Of a DNA stretch of 64,000 nucleotides, positions 23,566 to 37,100 are shown piece after piece. Location: the NCBI RefSeq assembly GCF_037392515.1, contig NC_090280.1, positions 26,293,118 through 26,357,117 on the forward strand, given 5' to 3'. Position numbers and translations under genes: made by a program. Under the pieces are notes generated by a model, which had not been told where the DNA came from, did no database searches, and saw nothing but the letters and a program-made list of their open reading frames with translations. Numbering within the stretch: the stretch's first letter is position 1; the number at the start of each line of letters is the position of its first letter. The stretch comes from Haliotis asinina (Eukaryota > Mollusca > Gastropoda > Lepetellida > Haliotidae).

Positions 23566-26500
23566 ATGAGGGTCAGACACAGTTCTGATAGAAAAATGCA
23601 GAGAGAAGGGCATGTCAGTCCGTCAAGGCATGATGGGAACATTGTACTTCCTGCTTGCCGTAAAAGTGTGAGATTAAAGAAAAAAATGTCCAGTAACTTA
23701 TCTGATTCCTGTAGGGTTGAGAAATTTATTGCAAAACAGGTCAAACCAAATTCTACAACAAAAATATCAACAGCTTCATCTTATAGTGTTCGGAGAGGTT
23801 CAGATCATGGGCAAGGAGATGATCCCACTTCAGTTATAAAATCAAAGTCTGCTTCAAAGGCAGGAAATAGGGTTGTATCTGTTGTAAAGGAAGAGACCAT
23901 GGCAAAACCAGAATGTAGGGTTGAATCATCTGATAAAGTAGAGACAAATGCCAGAAATAGTTCTGAACCCCATGATAAAGAAAAAAAGACTATGAAGACA
24001 GTAAGTAGGGTTGAATTCCATGGGAAACAAGAGATGGAGACTGGCTCTGGTGTTGAATCCAGTGATAAAGAAGAGACCATTACAAAGATAGTATGTAGGG
24101 TTGAATCCCATGATAAGGAAGAGAGCACAAGAAAGACAGAAAGCAGTGTTGAAATGGATGAAAAAGCAGACACAACAACAAAGACAGGAAGTAAGATGAA
24201 ATCCCATGAAACAGCACAGAAAATGACAGGAAGTAAGGTTGAATCTCCTGATAAAGAAGAGACCATGATAAAGACGGGAAGCAGGGTAGAAACCCATGAT
24301 AAATCAAAGATGAAAACAAAGGCAGATGTGATGACAAAGGCAACTTCCCAGCTTGATCCCCAAAAGAAATGTGAACATGGGCACCTGGTCTGTCAGTGTG
24401 GTATTTGCTTCAGACTCGGAAATGGACGGGAAATGGAGGTTTCGAGTATGAGACAGGGCTGGCACATGTGTACAGTATGTCATATGGGCTTCCGTGACCC
24501 AGTCATGCATGTGAATCACTTTCTAAAGTTCCATAAGATAGTTGCCCCACCCTTGTACAAATGTCCGATTTGTGGTGCCCGTGTTGAGGGGAACCGGATC
24601 ATGGAACATATGAAACTTCATGAGGAAAAAAATGTGTTCCAAAATCATTTTGGCTCTATTTGCTCACCTTCAAATGCTAAACCATCTGAGGGGGCAACTC
24701 ACAAAACTTCTGATGCAAGTTCGGCAATATCAAATGCTGTTGACTCCTCAAGACTTATGAGTCATATACACACAAGGACTGCATCAAAACCTGCTAGAGA
24801 AAGGTTGACAGAAGTGACTTCTGACTGTGTCAAGGAACAGGGACAGGATGGGTTAAGGACCCAGAGTGATTTGGCGAACTCTAGCCAGGATGCTCAAGTG
24901 GAATACAAGGAAGTGATCACTGGTTCAGCACTGTGCCACATATGTGGAGGAGACATTGAAAATATAGAGTTTGAGGAGCACATGGAAAAGCATGATAAAG
25001 AGATCACTCTAGATTCTGATGTCTCTGATACAGCTCATGGTACATTGAGAAATACTCAAGTTCAACTCTGCCACATGTGTGGAGCAGATGTCACTAGTGA
25101 TGTCTTTGAACAGCATCTGGAACAACATCAGAATCCTCCTGTAACAAGCAGCCATGGTATAGCTTGTAATCTCTCATCTGGAAGTGATAGTGAACAGTTA
25201 GTTGGTGTAATTTCAAGAGTCAAACACTGTGATTTTCTGGAGGAACATGTTACAGAAGACAAGATTCCACCTTCAGGTAAATTGGAACCACCTTCATGTA
25301 GAGGATTATGCAGCGAGGAGGAGGTCACAGATGCAATTCCCTCAGACATTCAAAGCAATGAGTTAAAGTATGCAGAGTATTGTAAGGAACAACTTAATCT
25401 TGTGAAACAGTATTCAATGGGCTGTTGCTATCAACAGAAGGACCAAGAGGAGAATGCAGACCACTGGCTCTTCAATGAGATGTGTGGCTGGCACATGTGT
25501 AGCTCATGCAACATGGGTTTCCATGGACACCAGCTTTATTGGGAGCACCTACTACAAGTCCACAACATTGAAAAGCCAAGCACAAGTGTCTGTCCAACAT
25601 GTGGAAATTCTGTTGAAAGTGAAGACTTACCAATGCATGTGAAAGCTCATGAACGGGATGAGACTTATATTGAGAATGATCCAGGTTTGCTGGATGAGAA
25701 AAGATTCCCTTGTTTGAATTGCTTTAAATGTTTTTCATCGTTTTCCATGTTCAGGGATCACATCAAAGAACATAACCAGATTGTATCCACGAAAGAGCTC
25801 CCTCTGGACTTCCACCTGTGTAATGTCTGTGGTGTTCATGTTTTAGGGGAGGATAATCTCAGTGCTCACATTAGCCTCCACCAAGCTGTGGAATCCCCAA
25901 ATGATTGCTGTACATCCTTGTTCCGCTGTAAGATCTGTAGCATCACATTCCCAAGCAATAAGTGTTTCATGAGACATATGGAGAGATGGCACCTGAAGCA
26001 ATTTGATTCCAACATAGTCGCCAAACTGCATTTCAATGAAAATGCTGTTACAGTTTACAAGTGTGTTTGTTATTCGTTATTCGTTGACATTCTGGATTTC
26101 AAGAGACATGTTCAGAAAAAGCACCCAGAGGCTCTTAGAGAACAAATGAGAACAGAGAAGGTAGAAACCAACACATCAGAAGGTATGATAGTTGATGAGA
26201 TTTCTGGGCATGCACAAACACTAATGCATACAAAAAACACTGTGGCCAACAACCATGATTTTGATTTGAGAAAAAAATCAAATATAGGCATGATCTTGTA
26301 CCCGGAAAAGGAATCAACAGAGAAGAAAGAGCCGACTTGTAAAGACACAGTGTCTGTGCATGTTAGCTCAGAGAGTGATACTGACCAGCTAGACATGGGG
26401 GCCAGTTCTGGTCCATGTCACCTGCAGCATGAAGAGGTCAGTTCTAGTTACAGCCACTATAAGCATGAGCATGGCATGGTCAGTTCAACTGAGAACAACA

Positions 26501-28905
26501 CTGAACCTGAAGATAAGAGTGATTCTCTGATGCTAGTGCAGTTACCTAAAACAGATGGTAGTTTCCATGAATTGACAAAGGGAACAGTGTCAGGTGAATA
26601 TAAGAAGTGCTGTAAGTCTGTGGGGGCTGCAGATAAAGGTGATGAAACTGATGACGAGTCTGATTCTTCCAGTCCTGTAGAGATGGACTGTAAATCACGT
26701 TCAATCTCTGAAATAGATGATGCTGGAGAAAATGGCACCGTGAACCGTGTTCCCAGAATGCCTCACAGGTCAGAGTTCTCCTCTGCTTCAGAAACAAGCA
26801 GTCAGGATGTGGTGGGACTTGATTCTTCCTTCAGAGTAGTCAGGAAACAGTCTGGTAAATCAGAGAGCAAGTATACTATGAATGAAAACATGTTGACCCA
26901 AGACATGGAGAGAAAGATATGTGACCTTGAACTGGAGGATGACAATTGTGGGAGAAAGACTTACAAAGACCAGGTTGGTTACAAAAACTCAATTCAAAAC
27001 ACACACATTGTTGGAGTAGATCCTGCAGTTGATGGAGGTGCTCAGGAAGTTGCTATGTCCATGAATGAAGTAAATGTGTCTGGGGTTACAAGGAGCATTG
27101 ATCCTTTAGTGAAGGTCATACGATGTGATAAAGAAGGTGCCATGATAAAGGTATTTGGGAAGGGGCTAGAAGGCTGCTGTTCTTGCACACTGTGTGGAAG
27201 AATATTTAGGAGCGAAAATGATTTTGTCAGGCACTGTAAGGTTAAAATGACCCATAACATATTAAGAACAGTACATCACAAGAATCTTTCAGTAAGAAAT
27301 AGAGCAGCAAGTGAAGGAAGTAGTGAGAGCACCTGCAAAAGTGACACATATGTAGTCTCTGGTACAGATGGCAGTGATGTTTCCCTGAGTCTTTGTTCCT
27401 GTGGGAAGTTGCTGGTTGGGCAGGAAGATCTGGACAGACATCTTCAGGCATTCCGCACACCGGGAAAAGTAAGAAGTCGAAACAGTTTGAGGAAATGTAT
27501 GTGCGATTGTGGAACTCAGACCGGATGTGACCACAGGTCGTGTGAAGTTCACACAGCATTGGGCAGGTTTCAGGACAGGACTTATGTCAGGCAGCTTGAC
27601 AAGGGTGTTATGGTTGATGAAGAGGACCTTACTGTCACTTTGTCTCTGTCTTTGGATGAAACTAATTCTTTTGTTGAAACTAAGGAAAATGGTGTTGACC
27701 CTGAAAAAGTTAATTGCATCAGAAGAAATGGACAATTTTGCTCAAAGGAAAATGGACCTAGTCTGTCTGATGATGATGTGAAAAATAAACATAGTAATGA
27801 GGAAAATACACCTAGTGTTTTAGACATCAAAAGGGAAAACAGACCTTGTGCTTCAAATATCAAAGGGAAAAATGGACCTAGTGCCTCAAATATCAGTAGG
27901 GAAAATGGAACAAGTATTTTAGGTATCAAAATGGAAAGTGGTCCTTGTGCTTCAAAGAGCAATAGGGAAAATGGATGTGGTATTTCAAACATTAGTGGGG
28001 AAAATGGACCACCTTGTGTTTCCATCTTTGGGGAAATTAAAAATCTTTTGGATGCTGATAGTAACACAGGCAGTGAGTTCATGGTGAAACAAGAAAGTCC
28101 AGCACATGTTAAAAGTAATGTTAGTCTCAGTGAATCTCTTCTGACTTCTGACAGTGCTCAGAAGGATTGTAATTCAGTAAGCCACATCATGTCCACCTCC
28201 TCCAGTGCCCCAGGCAAAGTGCAGGGCCACATGTGTTCCCTATGCCGTATGGTCCTGCTGCAGAAGGAGGATATGGTTCACCACCTCAGCCGTCACAAGT
28301 CCTACATCTGTCTGTGTTCTGTCCTCTTCCTTGACTTTGCGTCCTTTATGCGTCATGCCCAGATGGAACATAAGATGTGTGCGTCAGACCAGAACCCTGT
28401 GTTTGTCAACCTTCTTGGACCCAAGCCTCAGATCATTTCTAGAACTGAGGAGACAGATAGAATACTTGATACTGAAAACTTTGTGTCAGCTCAGTCGTAC
28501 TCAGAGGAAATAGTTGATATGAATGTGCAATTCAAGGGGTATTTCACATGTGAATGTCATGAGATATTTGTAACTGAAAGTGATTACCATGAGCACTTGA
28601 GGCAGGTGGTTTCGAAAGGAAAGCATGGCAGGAAAGCGATCGAAGAGTGGTACCATTGTGTGATATGTCCGATGGCATTTGCCACTTCACTTGATTACAT
28701 GCTACATCTGAAGAGGGAACATCGGAAGAAAGGTCACCCAATACAGATTACTGAGGTTTCACAGAAAACAGCAGCCATGGTCAGGTGTGAGGATTGTGGG
28801 ATCCAATTCGACAATGTGGCGGGTTTAAAGGTGCACCAGCGGCTGTATCAGGGGACGTTTAAATGTACTCATCGACAAGACCAAGTCCGTGCAGAGATGA
28901 CAAGG
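23566..28905 (+). CDS. Zinc-finger gene, exon 1 (5.3 kb)
   Basis: Open for about 1,780 codons. Residues 60-260 are a Lys/Glu/Ser-rich region of degenerate repeats (SRVES.DKEET themes). C2H2-type fingers follow in pairs. The first is WHMCTVCHMGF near residue 300 with YKCPICGARV behind it, then LCHICGGDIE and LCHMCGADVT, WHMCSSCNMGF near 645 and FPCLNCFKCF. Next come FRCKICSITF, CSCTLCGRIF and HMCSLCRMVL, and last YHCVICPMAF and VRCEDCGIQF near 1740. The WHMC..C.MGF plus CP.CG.. pair occurs twice, pointing to internal duplication. Residues near 1390-1490 hold a run of about nine NGPS/ENG-type short repeats. The frame stays open 41 bases past the donor and stops inside a repeat, so the unspliced reading is not the protein end. 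Confidence 0.85.
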
Positions 28906-29867
28906 GTAAGATCAGTGTTGTCAGTCATAGATAGCACAAGCATGTAGCAAGCCAATTTTCATGTAAACTTGATATGTTGCAAAGGTTTATGTTTATTTTT
29001 ATATAGTATTGAAGACTTGCAATCTTTTTGGCAATGATCGTGTGTAAGATTTGCCTTTTTTCATGATGACAGCTATGCCACAGTGAGATGTTTGATATTG
29101 TCTTCCAAGTTCCAATGAGTAAATTCACTGTCCAGCATACTTTATTTCATTATCAAACTTGGAGGGTGGTTTTGATGATTTTGCTAATTTTACATGGCGT
29201 CTTTTAAAATCTGCTGGCAGAAATCATGGAGTAAGTGAGTGCGTTTAGTTTTACTCCACTTTCAGCAATATCTCAGTAGTATCATGATAGGGTACACCAG
29301 AAATCATCCTCGATGTCTCCAGGGTGTACATTCCAATAAAGTTCCACTATAGCCTGGATGCATATATGGCACGGCCTGACAATTTTCCTCCCCTTGGCTG
29401 GCTTTTATCCAATCATTAGGAACATGAGCATGCCAATCACATTTCACTTTTGCTTTTTAAATTATCTATCCCTTTCAACTTGGCAACACAAATCATGCAG
29501 AGGGACTTTTAAAGAGGTAGAAGGAGTTTTTGCATATATTTTTTTTAAGTTTCAGATCTGACAAGTTGTATGCATGATTTCCCCCAAATCTGAGTCCCCC
29601 TGTGAACAAACCTTCATAGCTGTGACCGCTATCTTTGTTGACAATGGCAAACTCAGTTGTAAAGGTGGCTTAGCTGATTGACTACTGTGTGAATTTGGAC
29701 CCAGCAAAGGGAGGTATTTAATACGATTATGGGGGCCGAGCCATAGATGCATCCGAGTATAGTCTTCAGCCTGAGAAGTTAATGTTTTAACCTATAGGCT
29801 ACCCAACACCCAGTGGCCCCACTGAAATGATAGAGCTACATCATAGACAGTAGCTTATCTGTTTTTT

Positions 29868-29942
<75 letters not shown>

Positions 29943-32900
29943 TTTTATTTTGTTATTGATTTTAAGATATATGCTGTTGGAAATGCCTAGCTTGTGATAA
30001 TTGAGCTTCATTTGCAAACTGAAGTACTGAGGAACAAACGCCAGTCATCGCTTATGATTCATGTTTACTCTGAAAGTTGTATTGTTTTATCATCCCTGGT
30101 TGACTTGACCTGACTTGGCTCCTTTCTTTTTGACAACATTGGGTGACATTCTGAATAAACTCTTCCTGTTCCATGTGGATTTGTCATCATTTTGAATCAG
30201 CAGTAAAATACAAAGTTTCATTTTCAGGCCTCCCAAAGAAATCTTTCCCACCCAGAGAAAACTGCAGAAAAGCCCACATTAATCATGAAAATAGCAACAT
30301 AAGCATGTTGCCTTGCTACTGAAACTGTAAAACAGCAACATTTATTTGCTTAAGTTGGATTAAAAAAATATGAACTTTGAGACTGTCATCTACATTTTTT
30401 GCATCATGAGAAAACAATGTGTTAATGTTGAGTCGTGTTTCTGTTAGTGATGATCATACACTTTGTGTTAAGGGGAGGCTGGCAGATCTGGGAGTCAGCT
30501 TTAGAGTGGACAAGTCTGGGACCAGGGTAGGTAGAGTGAGTGAGTTTACTAGAGTGAGGAAGTGAGTGTGTGAGTGAGTGAGTAAGTTTTGAGCACATTA
30601 TATTCCATCAATATCATGGCAAGGGACAGCAGAAACGGATCTCACACATATGCCCATGTGAGAATTCAAACTTGAAGCCATAGGGATCACAGTTAAACGT
30701 TCTTGTGATGTAGTGCATGTATTAATGGTTGGTATGGAAGGTTCAGCTTTAAACTGTAGGCAGGGAACATGCAAGCCTTGCTATATGTTAGGGCTGAAAC
30801 AGTATACCACTGTATTTTGTTTTTGGTTTGGTACACCAAAATTCAGTTCACAATTTGAAAATATGGTACATTTCGTTTTGTTTTTGTATTATCTTAGTCA
30901 CCTTATGCACAATACTTTCAGAATGTCATCAGAAATATTCCATGATGGCATCTCTATGTGGCTACAGTTCTTGACATTTCTGTGCCTCTAACTTGTCTTC
31001 AACTCATTCCAGTTCGACTGGATGAACAAGATCGTGTAAAGGCACTTCTGTTTGGGTCCCAGTTCCATGAAGAGTTCTTCTCGGAACTATAGCCAACAGT
31101 GCCTTTCAACGAAAATGTTTTTACTATCAAATTTTATTGTTAACGAACCAAACCAAACTGTACCAACCTGAGAATTGTGGACTGCGATATGGACTTAGGC
31201 ATGGCATACCATTTCACCCTTGCTCCATCCTTGCTATGCTGATAAAGGGACAGTCTATGGATTCTAGTCTGTTATTTATATCATTTTGCTGTAGGAAGTT
31301 TTACTTAAACTATGAGTTGTTACCTTAGATACTTGTGCAAGTCTATCAACGTCCTTTCTCCTGACTTTATGATACACTGTTATAGAAAATTCAGAAATTA
31401 GTGCAATTAGTCTCCAAACTGTCCACTAGTGTCAATTTCAGAGGTTGCGTTATGTCCTGTTTGTTATAGTGGACTAAGTATGGTTTATGCCATGCAAAAG
31501 AGTGAGCAAGTGAGTGTTGTTTTTCGCTACTTTTAGCAATATTGTGAGCAATTTCTTGGACTTCACACATTGTACCCACATAGGGAATCAAACCTGTATC
31601 TTCATCCAGTATTCTTGTCAGTTGAATAGGTCATATTGTCGTCATGGCCTCTGGCTCGTCTCTGTTGATAGTTCAGGTGATTTCCGTTAAATGTTCAGGT
31701 CAGTTGTTCAGGTGTTCTCACTGTTAATCAGGTCATTTCTCATTTACTCAACATTCTTCATCATCCTTCAGTAATTCAAGTCATCTTGTCAACAGTCTGT
31801 AAACATTCAGTTCATCCCTGTGTGGTATTCAAGTGATCCATATCTGTGGGATATCCTAGTGATTTAAGCCATGGTGTCCATGGCTGTGATATTCCTGGAA
31901 TATTGCTAAAAGCTGTGTAACACTTGAATCACGCACTCCAGTGATCCTTTTCAGTTATTCAGATCATATATTCATTTCAGCCTCCTAGTTATATGGAGTA
32001 TCTCTGTCACATTGCATCATTTCTAAACTGAAATAGTCTTGTGAGTTTTTATGACTGCAATCGTTCGGTTTCTCTTTTTCAGATAACCAAGGACAGTGCT
32101 ATATTGGTATCCCAGAATGACAGTCAGTCTGTGGAAATGGTAAGTTAGTGAGTAAAAGCATGAGCATGTGTGGTTTTACATCACTTACAGTTATAGAAAT
32201 ATTCCAGCAACATCACCGCTGGTTTTCACACATTGTACCTATGAAGGGTGGTCTTTGGCCTGACGAGCAGACACTTTTACCTTTATTCTACTCCACCACC
32301 CCATCCAGGAGTAGGATGGTGGGTCGCTGTAAGGAGTGTCTGGTCTGGCTTATATTTGAAACTTGAACACAGGGTTTGATTTTTTTAAATACCAGATAAG
32401 TAGACTAATTGGTCTTAACTGGACTGGACTTAATGTCAACAAGACCATATGGTTGGAAGACAAAACAAGGTTAATTTTTCTTGTCAGCAGGTTTATATTG
32501 CATAATAGAAAAACACTATATCAAACACAAAACTATGTGGTAATTGTTGTTTTCTTTTGTTAATTTGTAATACTGTTTACCGTAACTTTTGATTTTCCTG
32601 AAGAACATTTTTCACTTAAGAGTAACTTTTATAGTAATTTTTTACACCTCTATAAGCTTAATAACAGTTTCTTTAATGCTCATGATATATAATGCTGTGC
32701 AAAATTTTTAAATAAGAAAATAATCAAATACATTGATTTGAAACAGTGTTCATCTTGTACACGTTAGGCCAGCCGGACAAGATTTTATCAAGACCAGGCC
32801 AGCCATTTAGTAAACAACACCATTTAGAAGTGCCTTAATGTCAAAACTGTCTTACAAAATGGAAGTAGTTTTGATAGTTTTATGCATGCAATGATTTGGT

Positions 32901-34136
32901 TTGTGTGTTTCAGGAAACTGAGGACAGAGCTATGTTGGAATCCAAGAAAGACAACAGTCAAGCTGTGGTTATGGTACGTACAGGGATGGTTGGTCGGTGG
33001 AGAGAGCGTATGCTGTATGTCTGGTCTTGCCTGTATTTGAGACTTGAGACAATCAGCTGGATTTAGTGAAATTCAATGCGTTATGTTGCACCAGAACAGC
33101 GTAGCTGGAAATTGAGTGTTTCATTGAACAGCAGCAACAACAGACTCAATATGTAAAGGGAGACAACTCTTGCAACATTGTTTATTCGTCCTTAGACAAA
33201 ATTGTGGAGAGGTAGGATGTTTATTAGGCTAGATGAATATGAGTAAGTTGAAATGTTATGTCACAAGGGCAATATGAAGGCAGGGTATGAAAATCTAAAA
33301 AAATCATCCAGACCACAGCTTGCCAGCTGTGACCAAAACTTACCTGCCTGCAAATAATTTAGGTTTCACAAGCAACATAGATAATCATCCAATTAAAATT
33401 CATCCTTTATTTTTTAACAAGTGAATTGATAATGCGTTATTACCCAGAAATATGAGGAATACCTTCCTATACATTTTAAATAAAATTTTAACCCAACCAT
33501 GAGGCAGGCAACTGCGAGAACCTTGTCAGTCCATGTTGAAAATAACCTGTCCCGGGTGGTGGGGCAGGCAGGCAGGTATTTCGAACTCTGATGACGGTAT
33601 ATCAGTTTCAAAGATGAAGTCTGGACAGCCACAATACTACCTAGAATGGCAACTACACTATCTCTTGATGACAAAGGATTCATATTCAACAAGACTGTTT
33701 CCAAGGATGGACGTTGGTGAACATTATAACAATGGATGGACATAGTGTATTGTTTCAAGTGAAGAAAATGAATGTTCCTCATCTTTCTTTAGATCAAATT
33801 GATGTTATTTATCTTTTACTGAAATTACTGAAATCGATGCCAAATGGGGAAAATATAATAACTCAATTAGACCTTAATCATAATCAAATTTGGATGTTTC
33901 CAGTTTTCATTTTTTCTTTCAGGGTATTCCCATCCAAGAGGATGAAGTAGGAACTGCAGTCAAACATGATCTGAATCCTGATTCAGAATCTGGTTTCACA
34001 GTACAGAAGGAAACTGACACGTGTGCAGAGACCCCCGGGATGTATGTGATAGGCAGTGATGGTAAAACTGTTATCAAGACAGAATGTGGTACAGAAAACA
34101 CTGTTGTTCCCAGTGATTCATTCATTATTACAAGGA

Positions 34137-34167
<31 letters not shown>

Positions 34168-37100
34168 TGATGATGATGATGCCATGGAATCAGATGCATA
34201 TCAACATGGCGATGTAAACCCATCTGAGATAATCACGCCTGGCTTTGGCTTCATGGGAAGTGACTCAACAGAATGGACGATGATGGTTCCCATGGTTACC
34301 ATCAAGAAAGAACCGGAGGAATGCATGGAGACCCTAGATGACAGTCACTCTGTGTTAGATGGTGGGGACATAAAGGAAGATGTTGTCAAGACAGAGGTAA
34401 AAGTTGAACCTGTGGATCCAGAAACAAGATAAAAATGATGGCGAATGGTGTTGGTGCAGGACCTGATTGGATGTTGGCAATGAGTTGTGGGGATGGAGAG
34501 GATGGGTTGAACAATGTACAAGTGAAAGCGGAACCTGTCAGCGATGAGGAACTGTGTCAGCCAGCTGTAGGCAATATGGTGTACATTCACAAATCATCTC
34601 AGGAAATATTTGATGAACATGAGAGACAACAACCTGAGACCCAGCAAAAACTTGGTGATACTGTAAGGTCATTGAAACAGGCTGATGAAGAACAACAAGT
34701 ATCACAGCAGCATTCTTTGACTAAACAAAAGTCCGTAAAACAGCAACTTGTTGCAAAACTACAAATGGTAAGACAACAGAAAGAACTGGCAAAACTACAA
34801 GCTGTAAAACAGCAACCCATAGCAAAACCAAGAACAGTAAAACAACAGCTTTTTGTAAAACGACAGTTAGCAAAGCAAGTGGGGGTGTTTCCGGAACCAT
34901 TACACGAACAACCACCAACTGAAAAGCTAACACCTAAGAAAAGAAAGCAGCCAGAAACACCACAGCCAGCAGTAGAAGAAGAACAATTAACCAAGAAACC
35001 AGCATGGATTCAGATACAACCAAAACCCCAAACTGTGGAATCCAGTTTGTCTGTGGCCGATGCACAGTCTTTGGTTACAAAACAGCCACAGCTGCTGATA
35101 AACCTGCAGCCACAGCCACTGATAAACCTGCAACAAGTGACACAACAGCAACCAACAGGGAAATTTCAAGTAGCAACCCAACAGCAATCAATGGTGAAAC
35201 TGAAAACTTTGGCACCACATCAAACTTTGGCAACACAGCAACCACTGGTGAAACTTCAAGCAACCCAACAGCAACCAATGGTGAAACTGAAAACTTTGGC
35301 ACCACATCAAACTCTGGCAACACAGCAACCACTGGTGAAACTTCAAGCAGCCACCCAACAGCAACCAATGGTGAAACTGAAAACTGTGGCACCACATCAA
35401 ACTCTGGCAACACAGCAACCACTGGTGAAACTTCAAGCAGCCAATAATACAGATACAGCCACAGCCGCTAATAAACCTGCAGCAAGTGGCACAACTGCAA
35501 CCAACAGGGAAATTTCAAGCAGCATCCCAACAGCAATGACATCAAATTCTGGCAACACTCTAGCAACACAGCAACCAGTGGTGAAACTTCAAGCGGCAAC
35601 ACAGCAGCAGCTGATGGTGAACCTTGAAGCTGAGGAAAAACAACAACCAATAGTGAAACTGCAGGCAGCGACCCAACAGCAACCAAAGGTGAAACTAAAA
35701 AGTCTGGCAAAACAGAAACAATTTGTGAAACTTCAAGCAGCAGCACGACCGCAACCAATGTTGAAACTGGAAAAAGTGGTGAATCCGCAGTCAGTGATAA
35801 AGTTGCAGTCACTGATACAAGAGCAGACAGGGGCACAGCAGAAACAATTATTCAAGTTTCATGTGGTGACAGAACAGCCACAAGTGAAGAAAGTTAAAAA
35901 AAAATTGCCGCAACAGGAAGTGGTCATGCCCCAGTGTGAAGCACCTTTGCTGTATGAGTGTGGGATATGTAACAATGCATTTAAAAGCCCTGAAGAACTC
36001 ATTGCTCATGTGAAAACCCACTCTAAGAAGATGCATGAGTTGAACAGCCTCAATGGAGGCAACGTGTCCTTCTCTCTTAAGGTGGCTTTGGAACGTGCAG
36101 ATGCTCTTCAGGCCAGTCCTACAGACAAATCATATGGTTGTCCTGTATGCAAAGAGACCTTTCCACAATCCACCCAACTCTTAGGCCACTTGCAGACACA
36201 CCAAGCACAGAAACAGGGTAATGTCCATATGTGCGTTGTCTGTGGTTCACAATTCAAGCAGGCCTCAAGTTTGCGCAAACACATGCACTGTCACATGCGT
36301 GAGTCAGGGAAGGGTTTCACGGAACTGGTGGCCAAAGTTGACCCTGCGTTAATGCCAGTCGCAGAGAGTTACCCCTGTGAGAAGTGTGGATTGGTGTTTC
36401 GTTCCAAGAATCGGAGGCTGTCCATGTTCGTTATGTTCATAAGCAAATGGCACCGAATAAGTGTACACTTTGTGAGAAGACGTTTTATTCGCCATCGGAG
36501 TTGGAACGACACATGAGGACACACACAGGGGAGAAACCATTTGCATGTGATCAGTGCGGGAAAGCCTTCGCTCTTTCTACCACATTAAAGGATCACCTGC
36601 GATCCCACACAGGGGAACGGCCATTTAAATGTTCTATATGCTGCAAAACTTATTCATCGTCATCGATACTTGGACGACACAAGCTCACACATGTTGGTGA
36701 ACGAAAGTTTAAGTGTGACATCTGTGATAAGAGTTTCCTATATTCCAACTCACTCACAGTGCACATGAGGACTCACACAGGTGACCGTCCATTCACCTGT
36801 AACATCTGCGGAAAGACGTTCACAGCATCATGTCACTATCGTGTTCACATGCGAATCCACACTGGGGAGAAACCTTACAAGTGCACATTCTGTGAAAAAA
36901 AGTTCAACAACTACGGCAGCCATTACCGCCATATTCGTACACATGAGGAGTGGAAGTGCAGTGAGGAGGAAGATGAACAGGAGGACATTCCTGAGGTCTT
37001 AGATATCAAGCAGGAGGTCACATCCATCGACTCTGAAGATGGTGATCTTGAGGGGAAGCTTGTTCCATTTATGCTGTCATCGGGTCTGAAAACAACCTTG

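Larger units (their letters stand above)
28906..32082 (+). other. Zinc-finger gene intron 1
   Basis: 3.2 kb. Contains a TAGCAAGCCA repeat module right after the donor, a (TTTA)n microsatellite, SINE fragments near 29230, 30540, 31499 and 31844, and no further exon that I can support. Confidence 0.7.

Noticed and set aside
23805-24343. Hydrophobic minus-strand frames opposite the zinc-finger exon
   Set aside because: Complement of the Lys/Glu-rich repeats; leucine/serine-rich shadows without independent support.
35004-35447. Thr/Asn/Ser-rich frame overlapping the Gln-rich repeats
   Set aside because: Alternative frame of the intragenic repeat; the Gln-rich frame joins the fingers and is preferred.
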